64,000 nt of DNA, taken from assembly GCF_002019855.1 (NCBI RefSeq), contig NZ_CM007717.1, positions 3,621,636-3,685,635 of the forward strand, written 5' to 3'. Shown here piece by piece: positions 18,625-28,137 of this stretch; positions within the stretch are counted from its first letter, which is position 1; every line of letters starts with the position of its first letter. Origin of the DNA: Streptomyces antibioticus (lineage in GTDB: Bacteria > Actinomycetota > Actinomycetes > Streptomycetales > Streptomycetaceae). The position numbers and the translations under genes are program-made. Below the pieces are notes generated by a model. That model worked only from the letters and a program-made list of their open reading frames with translations, was not told where the DNA came from and did not search any database.

Positions 18625-19512
18625 TCAGTCGCTGTTCAGGATCGACAGGAGCCGCAGGAACTCCATGTAGATCCACACCAGCGTCAGCGTGAGGCCGAAG
18701 GCGGCGAGCCAGGCCTCCTCGCGCGGGGCGCCGTAGGCGATGCCGTCCTCGACCTGCTTGAAGTCGAGGGCGAGGAAGCACGCGCCGAGGATGATGCCGA
18801 TGATGCCGAAGACGATGCCGAGACCGCCGCTGCGGAAGCCGAGGCCGTCACCGCCGCCGAAGACGGTGAACAGCAGGTTCACGGCCATCAGCAGGACGAA
18901 GCCGAGCGCGGCCGCCATCACGAAGCCGTAGAAGCGGCGGTTGACGCGGATCCAGCCCGCCTTGTACGCCACCAGCACACCGCCGAAGACGGCCATGGTG
19001 CCGAGCACCGCCTGGGCGACCACGCCGTTGGCGATGTAGGTGGAGACCGCGGCCGAGATCACGCCGAGGAAGACGCCCTCGAGGGCGGCGTACGACAGGA
19101 TCAGCGCGGGCGACGGGCGGCGCTTGAAGGACTGGACGAGGGCGAGCACCATCGCGACCAGGCCGGCGCCGACGGCGATGCCGTAGGACTTGCCGAGGTT
19201 GGCCTCGTCGACCGGCAGCAGCACCCAGGACAGGACCGCCGTGAGCACCACGGTGCCGAGCGTGGTCGCGGTGCGCGCGACGACGTCGTCCATGGTCATG
19301 GCGCCGGTGGTGGCCGGGGCCTGCGGCGGGGCACCCTGGAGGCCCTGCTGGGCGTAAGGGTTCTGCGCGTAGGGGTTGCCGCCCTGCTGCGCGTACGGGT
19401 TGGCCTGCGTGCCGACAGCGGGTCCCCCGGCCTGCGGCGTCGCGTTGAAGCCCGCGTAGCCGTTGTCGCGGCTGAACCCCCGTCGCGAGAAGACCGGGTT
19501 TCTGCTCTCCAT
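18625..19512 (-). CDS. Bax inhibitor-1 / YccA-family membrane protein
   Basis: The 295-residue protein has a cytoplasmic N-terminal region of about 75 residues containing the repeat NPYAQ three times, then seven hydrophobic segments. The C-terminal stretch (ILGACFLALDFKQVEDGIAYG, then WIYMEFLRLLSIL) is typical of the BI-1 family (often with calcium-leak or stress roles in other organisms). The NPYAQ repeats are a common Gly/Pro/Gln-rich Streptomyces extension. GGAGGAG lies just before the ATG at 19512. Function in Streptomyces is not established from sequence. Confidence 0.88.
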   Translation of the reverse strand: MESRNPVFSRRGFSRDNGYAGFNATPQAGGPAVGTQANPYAQQGGNPYAQNPYAQQGLQGAPPQAPATTGAMTMDDVVARTATTLGTVVLTAVLSWVLLPVDEANLGKSYGIAVGAGLVAMVLALVQSFKRRPSPALILSYAALEGVFLGVISAAVSTYIANGVVAQAVLGTMAVFGGVLVAYKAGWIRVNRRFYGFVMAAALGFVLLMAVNLLFTVFGGGDGLGFRSGGLGIVFGIIGIILGACFLALDFKQVEDGIAYGAPREEAWLAAFGLTLTLVWIYMEFLRLLSILNSD

Positions 19513-19724
19513 TTCACTCCTCCATGGCCACCCGTTGTGGCCTTGGCCTCAAGGGTAATGGGTAGGCAAAGGATTGACCCTAGTGCTTGAGGAGGATCTT
19601 TCCCTTCGTGCTGCGCAACACGCTACGCGGCGTCGTGATTCCCACCACGGCGGTACGGCATTCATGACCAACCTGCGACCTGGCCGGAACCGCTCGGAGA
19701 CCGGCCGGCACAAGGGGTGTCCGG

Positions 19725-20900
19725 TCATCCGAACGGGAAGCCGGTGTACGCCTCCGCGAGGTCCGTCTCGGCGGCCCGGCAGGAGGCGATCCGCTCCAGC
19801 CGGGCGAGCTGGATCCGGTCCTCGAAGGGGGTGGCGCCGGGGGCCCGGTGCAGCAGGCCCGTCATGTCGTAGGAGAACCGCTCGGCCTGCCAGACCCGGC
19901 GCAGACAGGTCGCGGAGTAGGCGTCCAGAAGGGTGGCCGAGCCGGTGTCCCGCTCGTGGACCAGTGCCCGCGCGAGCGTCACGACGTCGCCGACGGCCAG
20001 GTTGAGCCCCTTGGCGCCGGTGGGCGGGACGATGTGCGCGGCGTCCCCGGCCAGGAAGAGCCGGCCGTGGCGCATCGGCTCGTGGACGTAGGAGCGCATG
20101 GGCGTGACGGACTTCTGCGTGACCGGGCCGCGCTCCAGCGTCCAGCCGTCGCCGGTCTCGAAGCGCCGCGTCAGCTCGTCCCAGATCTCCTCGTCGGCCC
20201 ACTCCCCGGCGTCGGTGCCCTCGGGGACCTGGAGGTAAAGGCGGGAGACCGAGGGGGAGCGCATGGACAGCAGGGCGAAGCCGCGGTCGTGGCGGGCGTA
20301 GACCAGCTCGTGGTGCGAGGGCGGGGCGTCGGCGAGGATGCCGAGCCAGCCGTAGGGGTACGTCCGTTCGAAGACGCGGGCCGATCCGGCGGGGACCGCG
20401 CGCCGGGCGACGCCCCAGAAGCCGTCGCAGCCGACCACGTAGTCGCACTCCAGGACGTCCTCCGTGCCGCCCTGCCGGAAGCGGACGCGCGGCCGGTCCG
20501 TGGCGGCGTCCTCGACGGCGAGCGCCGGCGCCTCGAAGAGCAGCGGGCCGCCCTCGGCGAGCTGGAGCGCGATCAGGTCCTTGCACACCTCCGTCTGGGC
20601 GTACACCCACACCGACCGGCCGCCGGTGAGCCCGGGGAAGTCGACGCGGTGCCGCCGCCGGGCGAACCGTAACTCGATCCCGTCGTGCCGCAGCCCCTCA
20701 CGGTCCAGCCGCTCCCCGGCCCCGGCCGCCCGCAGCACGTCCACGGTGCCCTGCTCCAGGATCCCGGCGCGCTGCCGCCCCTCGACATGGCCGCGGTCCC
20801 GGCCCTCCAGCACGACCGAGGCGATCCCGGCGGTGTGCAGCAGCCTGGCGAGAAGCAGCCCTGCGGGGCCGGCCCCGATGATGCCGACGGTGGTGCGCAT
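19725..20900 (-). CDS. pobA: 4-Hydroxybenzoate 3-monooxygenase
   Basis: PobA is a flavin monooxygenase that hydroxylates 4-hydroxybenzoate to protocatechuate with NADPH or NADH. The 391-residue protein starts with the FAD-binding GIIGAGPAGLLLARLL, has the DG motif CDYVVGCDGFWG near residue 155 and the second FAD motif RLFLAGDAAHIVPPTGAKG near residue 275. Residue 77 is encoded by TTA (minus strand, 20672-20670), the rare leucine codon read by the bldA tRNA, whose gene lies only about 160 bases upstream. No other protocatechuate-pathway gene is adjacent. Confidence 0.92.
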   Translation of the reverse strand: MRTTVGIIGAGPAGLLLARLLHTAGIASVVLEGRDRGHVEGRQRAGILEQGTVDVLRAAGAGERLDREGLRHDGIELRFARRRHRVDFPGLTGGRSVWVYAQTEVCKDLIALQLAEGGPLLFEAPALAVEDAATDRPRVRFRQGGTEDVLECDYVVGCDGFWGVARRAVPAGSARVFERTYPYGWLGILADAPPSHHELVYARHDRGFALLSMRSPSVSRLYLQVPEGTDAGEWADEEIWDELTRRFETGDGWTLERGPVTQKSVTPMRSYVHEPMRHGRLFLAGDAAHIVPPTGAKGLNLAVGDVVTLARALVHERDTGSATLLDAYSATCLRRVWQAERFSYDMTGLLHRAPGATPFEDRIQLARLERIASCRAAETDLAEAYTGFPFG

Positions 20901-21058
20901 CGGACGTTCCCTTCGAGCGGTGACACGGCTTCGGTGACATGAGGGACGACGTGAGGGGTGACGTGATTTCGGTGACGTGGTTCACATCATGAAGGCGTCG
21001 GCGAAGGGGGACTCGGTGACCGGCCGTTCTCGCAGGTCACCGCATGTGACCGAGGTAG

Positions 21059-21142
21059 TGCCCGGAGCCGGACTTGAACCGGCACGCCCGCGAAGGGGCA
21101 GCGAGGTTTAAGCTCGCCGTGTCTGCATTCCACCATCCGGGC
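21059..21142 (-). tRNA. bldA: tRNA-Leu(UAA), bldA
   Basis: The 84-base gene folds as a class II tRNA. The acceptor stem GCCCGGA pairs with TCCGGGC followed by discriminator A, the T-arm reads GGTTCAAGTCC, there is a long variable arm, and the anticodon stem GCGAG/CTCGC encloses the loop CTTAAAC, giving anticodon UAA. CCA is not encoded. In Streptomyces this is the only tRNA that reads UUA efficiently, and loss of bldA blocks aerial growth and much antibiotic production. It stands upstream of pobA on the same strand. Confidence 0.96.
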
Positions 21143-21559
21143 AGGCCATGGGCTCCGCATCGAGGTTCCGAGCCTATCGGGGAGCGTCCCCCGAACAGCC
21201 GAAGAACTGGCCCGATGTTGTCTTATTTTATTGACGTCTGAGGGAGCATCAGCACCTGGAACACGCCATCCGCACTTGCCAGTAGCCTCGCGCGCGATCG
21301 GCACCCATGTATGCGGAATGACGGAATTTCACCGTACGAACGAGGGTGCTCCACCGGTTCTTGACGAACGGTCAGTTCGGACGCGCCTCAGGGGCCCCTG
21401 TCATCCCCAGGTATGACCCCGGGGGCCGTGGTCCGACCCGAGTCTGCCTTCGGAACCGGAACAGCGGCTGACTACAACGCGGCGCGCGGACGGAACGATG
21501 GTTCGAGTCCCGCACACAGACCGTCGTACGGGCAGTCGTCCCGACAGGAGCCCTCACCC
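21143..21559. promoter_or_regulatory. Region between bldA and the first ABC operon
   Basis: On the minus strand TAGGCT (21176-21171) is a fair -10 element 28 bases before the mature bldA 5' end, with a weak -35. On the plus side, 21362-21380 contains two overlapping dyads, TGAC-GAACG-GTCA and CGAAC-GGTCA-GTTCG, about 180 bases before the ABC ATPase start, a possible operator for that operon. I see no gene in these 417 bases. Confidence 0.45.
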
Positions 21560-22330
21560 GTGACCACCATGCCCCTCTCCGACCGGTCCACCGCCGTGGC
21601 CGCCCGTGCCACGGAGCTGTCGAAGATCTACGGTCAGGGCGAGACCCAGGTGGTCGCCCTGGACCGGGTCTCCGTCGACTTCCGGCAGGCCGAGTTCACC
21701 GCGATCATGGGCCCCTCCGGGTCCGGCAAGTCCACCCTGATGCACTGCGTCGCCGGCCTGGACACCTTCTCCTCCGGTTCCGTGCGCATCGGCGACACCG
21801 AACTCGGCTCGCTCAAGGACAAGCAGCTCACCAAGTTGCGCCGGGACAAGATCGGTTTCATCTTCCAGGCGTTCAACCTGCTGCCGACCCTGACCGCCCT
21901 GGAGAACATCACGCTCCCGATGGACATCGCGGGCCGCAAGCCGGACAGGGCCTGGCTGGACGACGTGATCTCCATGATCGGGCTGTCCGGACGCCTCGGC
22001 CACCGGCCCGCCCAGTTGTCCGGCGGCCAGCAGCAGCGGGTCGCCGTGGCCCGCGCCCTGGCCTCCCGGCCGGACATCATCTTCGGCGACGAGCCGACCG
22101 GAAACCTCGACTCCCGCTCCGGCGCCGAGGTGCTGGGCTTCCTGCGCAACTCGGTGCGCGACCTCGGCCAGACCGTCGTCATGGTGACCCACGACCCGGT
22201 GGCGGCGGCGTACGCGGACCGCGTGATCTTCCTCGCGGACGGCCGGATCGTCGACGAGGTGTACGAGCCGACCGCCGACTCGGTCCTCGACCGGATGAAG
22301 CAGTTCGACTCCAAGGGCCGCACAAGCTGA
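21560..22330 (+). CDS. ABC transporter ATPase, MacB/LolD type (system 1)
   Basis: The 256-residue ATPase has Walker A GPSGSGKST (about residues 51-59), the signature LSGGQQQRVAVARAL, Walker B IIFGDEPTGNLDS and the H-loop VTHD. This matches the MacB/LolD/FtsE class that powers FtsX-type permeases. I chose GTG at 21560, with AGGAG 10 bases upstream. It is followed after 36 bases by its permease. The protein is closely related, segment by segment, to the ATPase at 49441..50229, so the two systems arose by duplication. Substrate is unknown. Confidence 0.93.
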   Translation: MTTMPLSDRSTAVAARATELSKIYGQGETQVVALDRVSVDFRQAEFTAIMGPSGSGKSTLMHCVAGLDTFSSGSVRIGDTELGSLKDKQLTKLRRDKIGFIFQAFNLLPTLTALENITLPMDIAGRKPDRAWLDDVISMIGLSGRLGHRPAQLSGGQQQRVAVARALASRPDIIFGDEPTGNLDSRSGAEVLGFLRNSVRDLGQTVVMVTHDPVAAAYADRVIFLADGRIVDEVYEPTADSVLDRMKQFDSKGRTS

Positions 22331-22366
22331 CCCCCGTCCGGGACCGACAGGACTGAGAAAACCACC

Positions 22367-24892
22367 ATGTTCCGCACCGCCTTGCGCAATGTCACCGCGC
22401 ACAAGGCCCGGCTCCTGATGACCGTCCTCGCCGTGATGCTCGGCGTGGCCTTCGTGTCCGGGACCCTGGTCTTCACCAACACCCTCTCCAACGCCCTCCA
22501 GAACAGCTCCGCCAAGGGCTTCGGCCAGGTCGACGTCGCCGTCACCGCGAAGGCCCAGGAGGACGTCGGCGACCGGATCGTCAAGACGCCCGAACTGACC
22601 GAGGCCCTGCGCGAGCGCAGCGCGAAGGTGCCGGGCGCCGCCTCCGCCGTCGGCGTCGTCACCGGCTTCACCGCCATCGCCGACCGGGACGGCAAGCTCG
22701 TCGGCGGCGGCTTCCAGTCCCAGGGCGGCAACTACTGGGGCACCGACGACCCGCGGTACCCGATGGAGAAGGGCAAGGCCCCGCACGGCGCGCACGAGGT
22801 CGCCATCGACACCGAGACCGCCCGCCGGGCCGGGTACGAGGTCGGCGACACCGTCCGGATCTCGGTCGACGGCCCCGTCCTCACCCCGAGGATCACCGGC
22901 GTCTTCCGCACGGACGACGGCAATGTCGCGGCCGGCGGCAGCCTCGCCCTGTTCGACACCCCGACCGCCCAGAAGCTGTTCGGCAAGACCGGCACCTACG
23001 ACGAGATCGACGTCAAGGCCGCCGCCGGCACCTCGCAGACCGCGCTGAAGTCCGCCCTGGACGCGGCCCTGCCCAAGGGCGAGGTCGAGACCACCACCGC
23101 GCAGCGTCTGGCCGACGACCAGGCGGAGATGATCTCCTCCTCGATGAGCGGGCTGAAGCAGGGCCTGCTGGTCTTCGCCGGGATCGCGCTCTTCGTCGGC
23201 ACCTTCATCATCGCCAACACCTTCACCATGCTGGTCGCCCAGCGCACCAGGGAACTGGCGCTGCTGCGGGCCGTCGGCGCCTCGCGCCGCCAGGTGACGC
23301 GGTCGGTGCTGATCGAGGCGCTGGTGGTCGGCGCGGTGGCGGGCGGCACGGGTCTGGTGGCCGGTATCGGCATCGGCGCCGGGCTGCGCTCGCTGATGAA
23401 CACGCTCGGCGCGACCGTCCCCGACGGACCGCTGGTCGTCTCGCCCGGCACGGTCGCCACCTCGCTGGTGGTGGGCGTCGTCATCACCATGCTGGCCGCC
23501 TGGCTGCCCGGCCGCCGGGCCGCGAAGATCCCGCCGGTCGCCGCGATGAACAGCGTGCACGCCAAGGCGACCACCAAGTCCCTGGTGCTGCGCAACACGC
23601 TCGGCGCGCTGTTCTCGGCGGCGGGTGTCGCCGTGGTCCTGGCCGCGACGACGATGGACGGCTCCGACGGCCAGGCCCCCATGGGGATCGGCGCGGTCCT
23701 GCTGATCATCGGTGTGTTCATCCTGACCCCGCTGCTGTCCCGTCCGCTGATCGCGGCCGCCGCGCCCGCCCTCCGGGTCTTCGGGATCTCCGGCAAGCTG
23801 GCCCGCCAGAACTCGGTGCGCAACCCGCGCCGTACGGCCGCCACGGCGTCCGCGCTGATGATCGGCCTCACCCTGATCACCGGGATGACGGTGATGGCGG
23901 GCAGCCTCCAGAAGTCCATCGACAAGATGGCGTCCGCCGCGATCCGCGCCGACTACATCGTGTCCATGGCCAACGGCAACACGCTCTCCCCCGATGTCGA
24001 GGAGAAGCTGCGGGCCACCGACGGGGTGACCGCCCTGAGCCCGCTGCGCAATGCACCCGCGCGCATCGGCGGGACGACCGAGTACCTCACCGGCGTCACG
24101 CCCGCGATCGGCGAGCTGACCGACCTGAAGGTCGAGGACGGCACGTTCGCGGTCGGCGGCACCAAGGTCGTCGTCGACCGGGACACCGCGAAGGACCACG
24201 GCTGGAAGGCCGGTTCCGCCTTCACCGCCGCCTACGAGGACGGCGAGAAGCAGAAGCTGACGGTCGCCGGGGTCTACGAGGGCAACGAGCTGATCCGGGG
24301 CATCATGCTGGACGCCTCGGTGCTCGCCCCGCACCAGGAGGACCCGACCGACATGCAGGTCATGGTCAAGACCTCCGGCGGCGCGTCGGACGCGGCCAAG
24401 GACCGGCTGGAGAAGGCCCTCGGCTCCAACCCGGCCATCAAGGTGCAGAGCAAGCAGGACCTGTCCGACGAGATCGCGCAGATGTTCACGCTGATGCTGA
24501 ACATGCTCTACGGGCTGCTCGCGATGGCCGTGATCGTGGCCGTGCTCGGCGTGATCAACACGCTGGCGATGTCCGTGTTCGAGCGTTCGCAGGAGATCGG
24601 CATGCTGCGGGCGATCGGTCTGGACCGGCGGGCGGTCAAGCGGATGGTCCGGCTCGAATCACTGGTCATCTCGCTCTTCGGCGGGGTGCTCGGCATCGGC
24701 CTGGGCGTGTTCTTCGGCTGGGCGGCCGGTGAACTGCTCGGCACCAGGATGGCCACCTACGAGCTGGTCCTGCCCTGGGACCGGATGGCCCTCTTCCTGC
24801 TGCTGGCCGCCGGGGTGGGTGTCCTGGCCGCGCTCTGGCCGGCCCGGCGGGCGGCCCGGCTGAACATGCTGGCGGCGATCAAGTCGGAGTAG
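22367..24892 (+). CDS. FtsX/MacB-type ABC permease (system 1)
   Basis: The 841-residue permease has the duplicated MacB/FtsX layout found in actinobacteria. It starts with one N-terminal membrane segment, then a large extracytoplasmic domain (about residues 45-255), a first FtsX block of membrane segments around AQRTRELALLRAVGASRRQV, a middle membrane pair, a second extracytoplasmic domain, and a second FtsX block around FERSQEIGMLRAIGLDRR near the C terminus. Such systems export lipids, peptides or lipoproteins, or transmit signals, rather than pump small solutes. It forms an operon with the ATPase. Confidence 0.92.
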   Translation: MFRTALRNVTAHKARLLMTVLAVMLGVAFVSGTLVFTNTLSNALQNSSAKGFGQVDVAVTAKAQEDVGDRIVKTPELTEALRERSAKVPGAASAVGVVTGFTAIADRDGKLVGGGFQSQGGNYWGTDDPRYPMEKGKAPHGAHEVAIDTETARRAGYEVGDTVRISVDGPVLTPRITGVFRTDDGNVAAGGSLALFDTPTAQKLFGKTGTYDEIDVKAAAGTSQTALKSALDAALPKGEVETTTAQRLADDQAEMISSSMSGLKQGLLVFAGIALFVGTFIIANTFTMLVAQRTRELALLRAVGASRRQVTRSVLIEALVVGAVAGGTGLVAGIGIGAGLRSLMNTLGATVPDGPLVVSPGTVATSLVVGVVITMLAAWLPGRRAAKIPPVAAMNSVHAKATTKSLVLRNTLGALFSAAGVAVVLAATTMDGSDGQAPMGIGAVLLIIGVFILTPLLSRPLIAAAAPALRVFGISGKLARQNSVRNPRRTAATASALMIGLTLITGMTVMAGSLQKSIDKMASAAIRADYIVSMANGNTLSPDVEEKLRATDGVTALSPLRNAPARIGGTTEYLTGVTPAIGELTDLKVEDGTFAVGGTKVVVDRDTAKDHGWKAGSAFTAAYEDGEKQKLTVAGVYEGNELIRGIMLDASVLAPHQEDPTDMQVMVKTSGGASDAAKDRLEKALGSNPAIKVQSKQDLSDEIAQMFTLMLNMLYGLLAMAVIVAVLGVINTLAMSVFERSQEIGMLRAIGLDRRAVKRMVRLESLVISLFGGVLGIGLGVFFGWAAGELLGTRMATYELVLPWDRMALFLLLAAGVGVLAALWPARRAARLNMLAAIKSE

Positions 24893-24920
24893 GCGGCCGT
24901 CGAGAAGGGGGTCGAGCAGG

Positions 24921-24955
24921 AGGGGGTCCCGTCGCCGTACGCGACGGGACCCCCT
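24921..24955. terminator. Bidirectional terminator, 15-bp stem
   Basis: AGGGGGTCCCGTCGC (24921-24935) pairs perfectly with GCGACGGGACCCCCT (24941-24955) across a 5-base loop. It lies between the convergent permease and CFA-family genes. Confidence 0.93.
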
Positions 24956-24962
24956 CGCCGTG

Positions 24963-26261
24963 TCAGGGCGTCTCCTGCCAGGCGCGGGCCCGCAGGGGCA
25001 TCCCGGAGGTGCCGGACTCCGGGGCGCGGACGGCCAGGACCTGGTTGACGCCGATCCGGTTGCGTTCGAAGGCGACGGCGCTGGCGGCCATGTAGAGCCG
25101 CCAGACCCGGGCCCGGCCCGGCGAGGTCAGACGGACGGCGCGGGCCCAGTCGGCCTCCAGCCGGGCCACCCAGTGCCGCAGGGTGAGGGCGTAGTGCTCG
25201 CGGAGCGCCTCGACGTCACGCACTTCGAACCCGGCGCGTTCGAGCAGGGTGACGGTGGTGCCGAGGGGGGCCAGCTCACCGTCCGGGAAGACATAGGCGT
25301 CGATGAACTCGTCGACGTGGTAGGCCGTCTCGTCGCGTTCGGGGCGGCGGGCGATCTGGTGGTTGAGCAGCCGGCCGCCGGGGGCGAGCAGCGCGTACAG
25401 GTCGCTGGCGTAGGCGAGGTACTTCTCGGCGCCGACGTGCTCGGCCATCCCGATCGAGGAGATCGCGTCGTAGGGTCCGTCGCCGACGTCCCGGTAGTCC
25501 TGCACCCTGATCTCCACCCGGTCGGTGAGACCGGCGTCGGCGACGCGTTTACGGGCGTAGGCGGCCTGTTCGCGGGAGAGGGTGATGCCGACGACGGACG
25601 CGCCGTGCTCGCGGGCCGCGTGGATCGCCAGCGAGCCCCAGCCGCAGCCGACGTCGAGGAGTCGCTGACCGGGAGTCAGGGCGAGTTTGCGGCAGACGAG
25701 TTCGAGCTTGTCGTCCTGGGCCCGTTCGAGGCCGGCGCCGGGGTCCGGCCAGTAGGCGCACGAGTACACCATCGACGGGCCGAGGACGATCTCGTAGAAG
25801 TCGTTGCCGACGTCGTAGTGGTGGCTGATGGCCCGGTGGTCGGTGCGGCGGGTGTGGAGGTGGCCACGGCGGCGGACCTCCTCGCGGGGCGGGGCGGGCG
25901 GGACCGGGGGCCCGGCGAGTCTCAGCAGACCGCGGGCCGCCGACCGGAACTGCGGGTCGCGCAGGGCGCGGGCGAGCGTACGGGCGTCCTCGCCGCGTTC
26001 CCAGAAGAGGCCGGAGAGCAGGTCGAGGGCGGTGTAGAGGTCGCCGTCGACGTCGACCTCCCCGGCGACCCAGGCGCGGGCGAGGCCCAGTTCGCCGGGC
26101 TTGAACAGCAGTCGGCGCAGGGCTCTTCGGTGGTGGACGACGAGGGTGGGCGCGTCGGGAGGGCCGGCCTGCGAACCGTCCCAGGCGCGGACGCGCACCG
26201 GGAGCGGGGCCCCCAGAAGCTGTTCGGCGAGAGTGTGGAGCCGCGACGCGGCATCGGCCAT
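24963..26261 (-). CDS. Cyclopropane-fatty-acyl-phospholipid synthase family methyltransferase
   Basis: The 432-residue SAM-dependent methyltransferase resembles CFA synthases and mycolic-acid methyltransferases. It has ISHHYDVGNDFYEIVLGPSM (about residues 130-149), the SAM-binding LLDVGCGWGSLAIHAA, and SSIGMAEHVG. Such enzymes add methylene or methyl groups to unsaturated acyl chains of membrane lipids. The N-terminal 120 residues correspond to the membrane-association domain of CFA proteins. I chose the ATG at 26261, with GGAGG 9 bases upstream; the open frame extends into ndh. Product type (cyclopropane or methyl branch) cannot be told. Confidence 0.88.
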   Translation of the reverse strand: MADAASRLHTLAEQLLGAPLPVRVRAWDGSQAGPPDAPTLVVHHRRALRRLLFKPGELGLARAWVAGEVDVDGDLYTALDLLSGLFWERGEDARTLARALRDPQFRSAARGLLRLAGPPVPPAPPREEVRRRGHLHTRRTDHRAISHHYDVGNDFYEIVLGPSMVYSCAYWPDPGAGLERAQDDKLELVCRKLALTPGQRLLDVGCGWGSLAIHAAREHGASVVGITLSREQAAYARKRVADAGLTDRVEIRVQDYRDVGDGPYDAISSIGMAEHVGAEKYLAYASDLYALLAPGGRLLNHQIARRPERDETAYHVDEFIDAYVFPDGELAPLGTTVTLLERAGFEVRDVEALREHYALTLRHWVARLEADWARAVRLTSPGRARVWRLYMAASAVAFERNRIGVNQVLAVRAPESGTSGMPLRARAWQETP

Positions 26262-26433
26262 GGAGCACACCTCCGTGACGGTGATCCCGGACTGTCCTGA
26301 CTCCACGTAAACACCTGAGGGGCGCCCTCGCAGTCCCCCACGCGCGTCATGACTGGGCAAACCCGCGGCACGGCGGCGGGAGGGCGGGCGGGACGGCGGC
26401 CGGACGGCGGCCGCACGGTGGCCGGGGGAACGC

Positions 26434-26475
26434 CGAAGGGGCCGCCCGCACCACGGATGGCGGGCGGCCCCTTCG
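26434..26475 (-). terminator. ndh terminator, 16-bp stem
   Basis: CGAAGGGGCCGCCCGC (26434-26449) pairs perfectly with GCGGGCGGCCCCTTCG (26460-26475) across 10 bases, just after the stop of ndh. Confidence 0.88.
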
Positions 26476-26512
26476 GGGCGTGCTGTGCGTGTCCGGCTCG
26501 GATGACCCGAGG

Positions 26513-27898
26513 TCAGGACGCCTTGGCCTTCTCGGACTCGGGCTTGGCGGCGACCGGGGCCGGAGCCGGCTTGGCGGCCTCGTAGAACTCCTCGCGCGGG
26601 GACTCCAGGGCGCCGAGGGCGACCACCTCGCGCTTGAGGAACATGCCGAGGGTCCAGTCGGCGAAGACGCGGATCTTGCGGTTCCACGTCGGCATCGCCA
26701 GGCCGTGGTAGCCACGGTGCATGTACCAGGCGAGACGGCCCTTGAGCTTGATCTTCATCTTGCCCATGACGATCATCGCGACGCCCTTGTGGAGGCCGAG
26801 GCCCGCCACCGCGCCCTTGTTGGAGTGCGCGTACTCCTTCTGCGGGAAGCCCCGCATGCCGGCCACGACGTTGTCGCCGAGGACCTTGGCCTGGCGCAGC
26901 GCGTGCTGGGCGTTCGGCGGGCACCAGGCGTTCTCGACACCGGCCTTGCGGGCGGCGAGGTCCGGGACCTGGGCGTTGTCGCCGGCGGCCCAGATGTAGT
27001 CGGTGCCCTGGACCTGGAGGGTCGGGGCGGTGTCGACGTGACCGCGAGGGCCGAGCGGGAGGCCGTAACGGGCGAGGACCGGGTTCGGCTTGACGCCGGC
27101 CGTCCACACGATCGTGTTGGAGTCGACCTCCAGGCCGTTCTTCAGCACGACGTGGCCGTCGACGCAGGAGTCCATCGAGGTGGAGAGGTAGATCTCCACG
27201 CCGCGGCTCTCCAGGTGCTCCTTGCCGTACTGGCCGAGCTTGGGGCCGACCTCGGGGAGGATCTTGTCCGCGGCGTCGACGAGGATGAAGCGCATGTCCT
27301 CGCGGGACACCGTCTTGTAGTACTTGGCCGCGTCCCGGGCCAGGTCCTCGACCTCACCGATGGTCTCCGCGCCGGCGAAGCCGCCGCCGATGAAGACGAA
27401 GGTCAGCGCCTTGCGGCGGATCTCCTCGTCGGTGGTGGAGTCGGCCTTGTCGAGCTGCTCGAGGACGTGGTTGCGCAGGCCGATGGCCTCCTCGACGCCC
27501 TTCATACCGATGCCCTGCTCGGCGAGGCCGGGGATCGGGAAGGTGCGGGAGACCGCGCCGAGCGCGATGACCAGGTAGTCGAAGGGCAGCTCGTACGCCT
27601 CGCCGACCAGCGGGGCGATCGTGGCGACCTTGCGGTCCTGGTCGATGGTGGTGACCCGGCCGGTGAGGACCTCCGCCTTGGGCAGCACGCGTCGCAGCGG
27701 GACGACGACATGGCGCGGGGAGATGTTGCCGGCGGCGGTTTCGGGGAGGAAGGGCTGGTAGGTCATGTACGACCGGGGGTCGACGACCGTGACGGTCGCC
27801 TCGCCGTAGCGCATCTTCTTGAGAATGCGCCGAGCTGCGTACAGGCCTACGTACCCACCGCCTACTACGAGGATCCTGGGACGCTCCGTGGTGCTCAT
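26513..27898 (-). CDS. ndh: Type II NADH dehydrogenase (NDH-2)
   Basis: NDH-2 oxidises NADH and reduces quinone without pumping protons. The 461-residue flavoprotein has two dinucleotide-binding motifs, VVGGGYVGLYAAR at the N terminus (FAD) and FIGGGFAGAETIGE near residue 170 (NADH), plus SYMTYQPFLPE and WAAGDNAQVPD. The C-terminal quarter has basic, amphipathic stretches suited to peripheral membrane binding and ends in an Ala/Pro/Lys-rich tail. I chose ATG 27898 because homology begins there; no good ribosome binding site is seen. Two Rex-like sites lie upstream. Confidence 0.92.
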   Translation of the reverse strand: MSTTERPRILVVGGGYVGLYAARRILKKMRYGEATVTVVDPRSYMTYQPFLPETAAGNISPRHVVVPLRRVLPKAEVLTGRVTTIDQDRKVATIAPLVGEAYELPFDYLVIALGAVSRTFPIPGLAEQGIGMKGVEEAIGLRNHVLEQLDKADSTTDEEIRRKALTFVFIGGGFAGAETIGEVEDLARDAAKYYKTVSREDMRFILVDAADKILPEVGPKLGQYGKEHLESRGVEIYLSTSMDSCVDGHVVLKNGLEVDSNTIVWTAGVKPNPVLARYGLPLGPRGHVDTAPTLQVQGTDYIWAAGDNAQVPDLAARKAGVENAWCPPNAQHALRQAKVLGDNVVAGMRGFPQKEYAHSNKGAVAGLGLHKGVAMIVMGKMKIKLKGRLAWYMHRGYHGLAMPTWNRKIRVFADWTLGMFLKREVVALGALESPREEFYEAAKPAPAPVAAKPESEKAKAS

Positions 27899-28013
27899 GC
27901 CATCGAGTATCCACCCGCCGGAGGGGGGTCGCTCGTGCGCCCCTTCACAAGCTTCGGGAGGGTGTGTGCTATCCTCCGCGGCCCGCGTGATCCACATCAT
28001 GGCGCGATGCGGG

Positions 28014-28042
28014 AACCAGCGTGTAGGGCGGGGCGTTGTCAA
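28014..28042 (-). promoter_or_regulatory. Candidate ndh promoter
   Basis: TTGACA (28042-28037) matches the vegetative -35 perfectly; 17 bases on, CTGGTT (28019-28014) is a weak -10. It would start transcription about 110 bases before the ndh start codon. The weak -10 keeps confidence low. Confidence 0.35.
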
Positions 28043-28137
28043 TGCCCCGTGAGCTGCCTCTCCGGGCCCGAACGGCCCCCGTGAGCACCCCGGAACACCC
28101 CCGCGCGAGCCCCCCGCGAAACCTCCCCGCGCGCCTC

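Noticed and set aside
21554..24334. A 926-codon minus-strand open frame opposite the first ABC operon
   Set aside because: It is the GC-rich antisense shadow of the ATPase and permease genes, with His/Gly/Asp-biased composition and no ribosome binding site.
24963..26261. A longer CFA-family protein starting near 27107
   Set aside because: The extension overlaps ndh and its terminator; the domain and a good ribosome binding site place the start at 26261.
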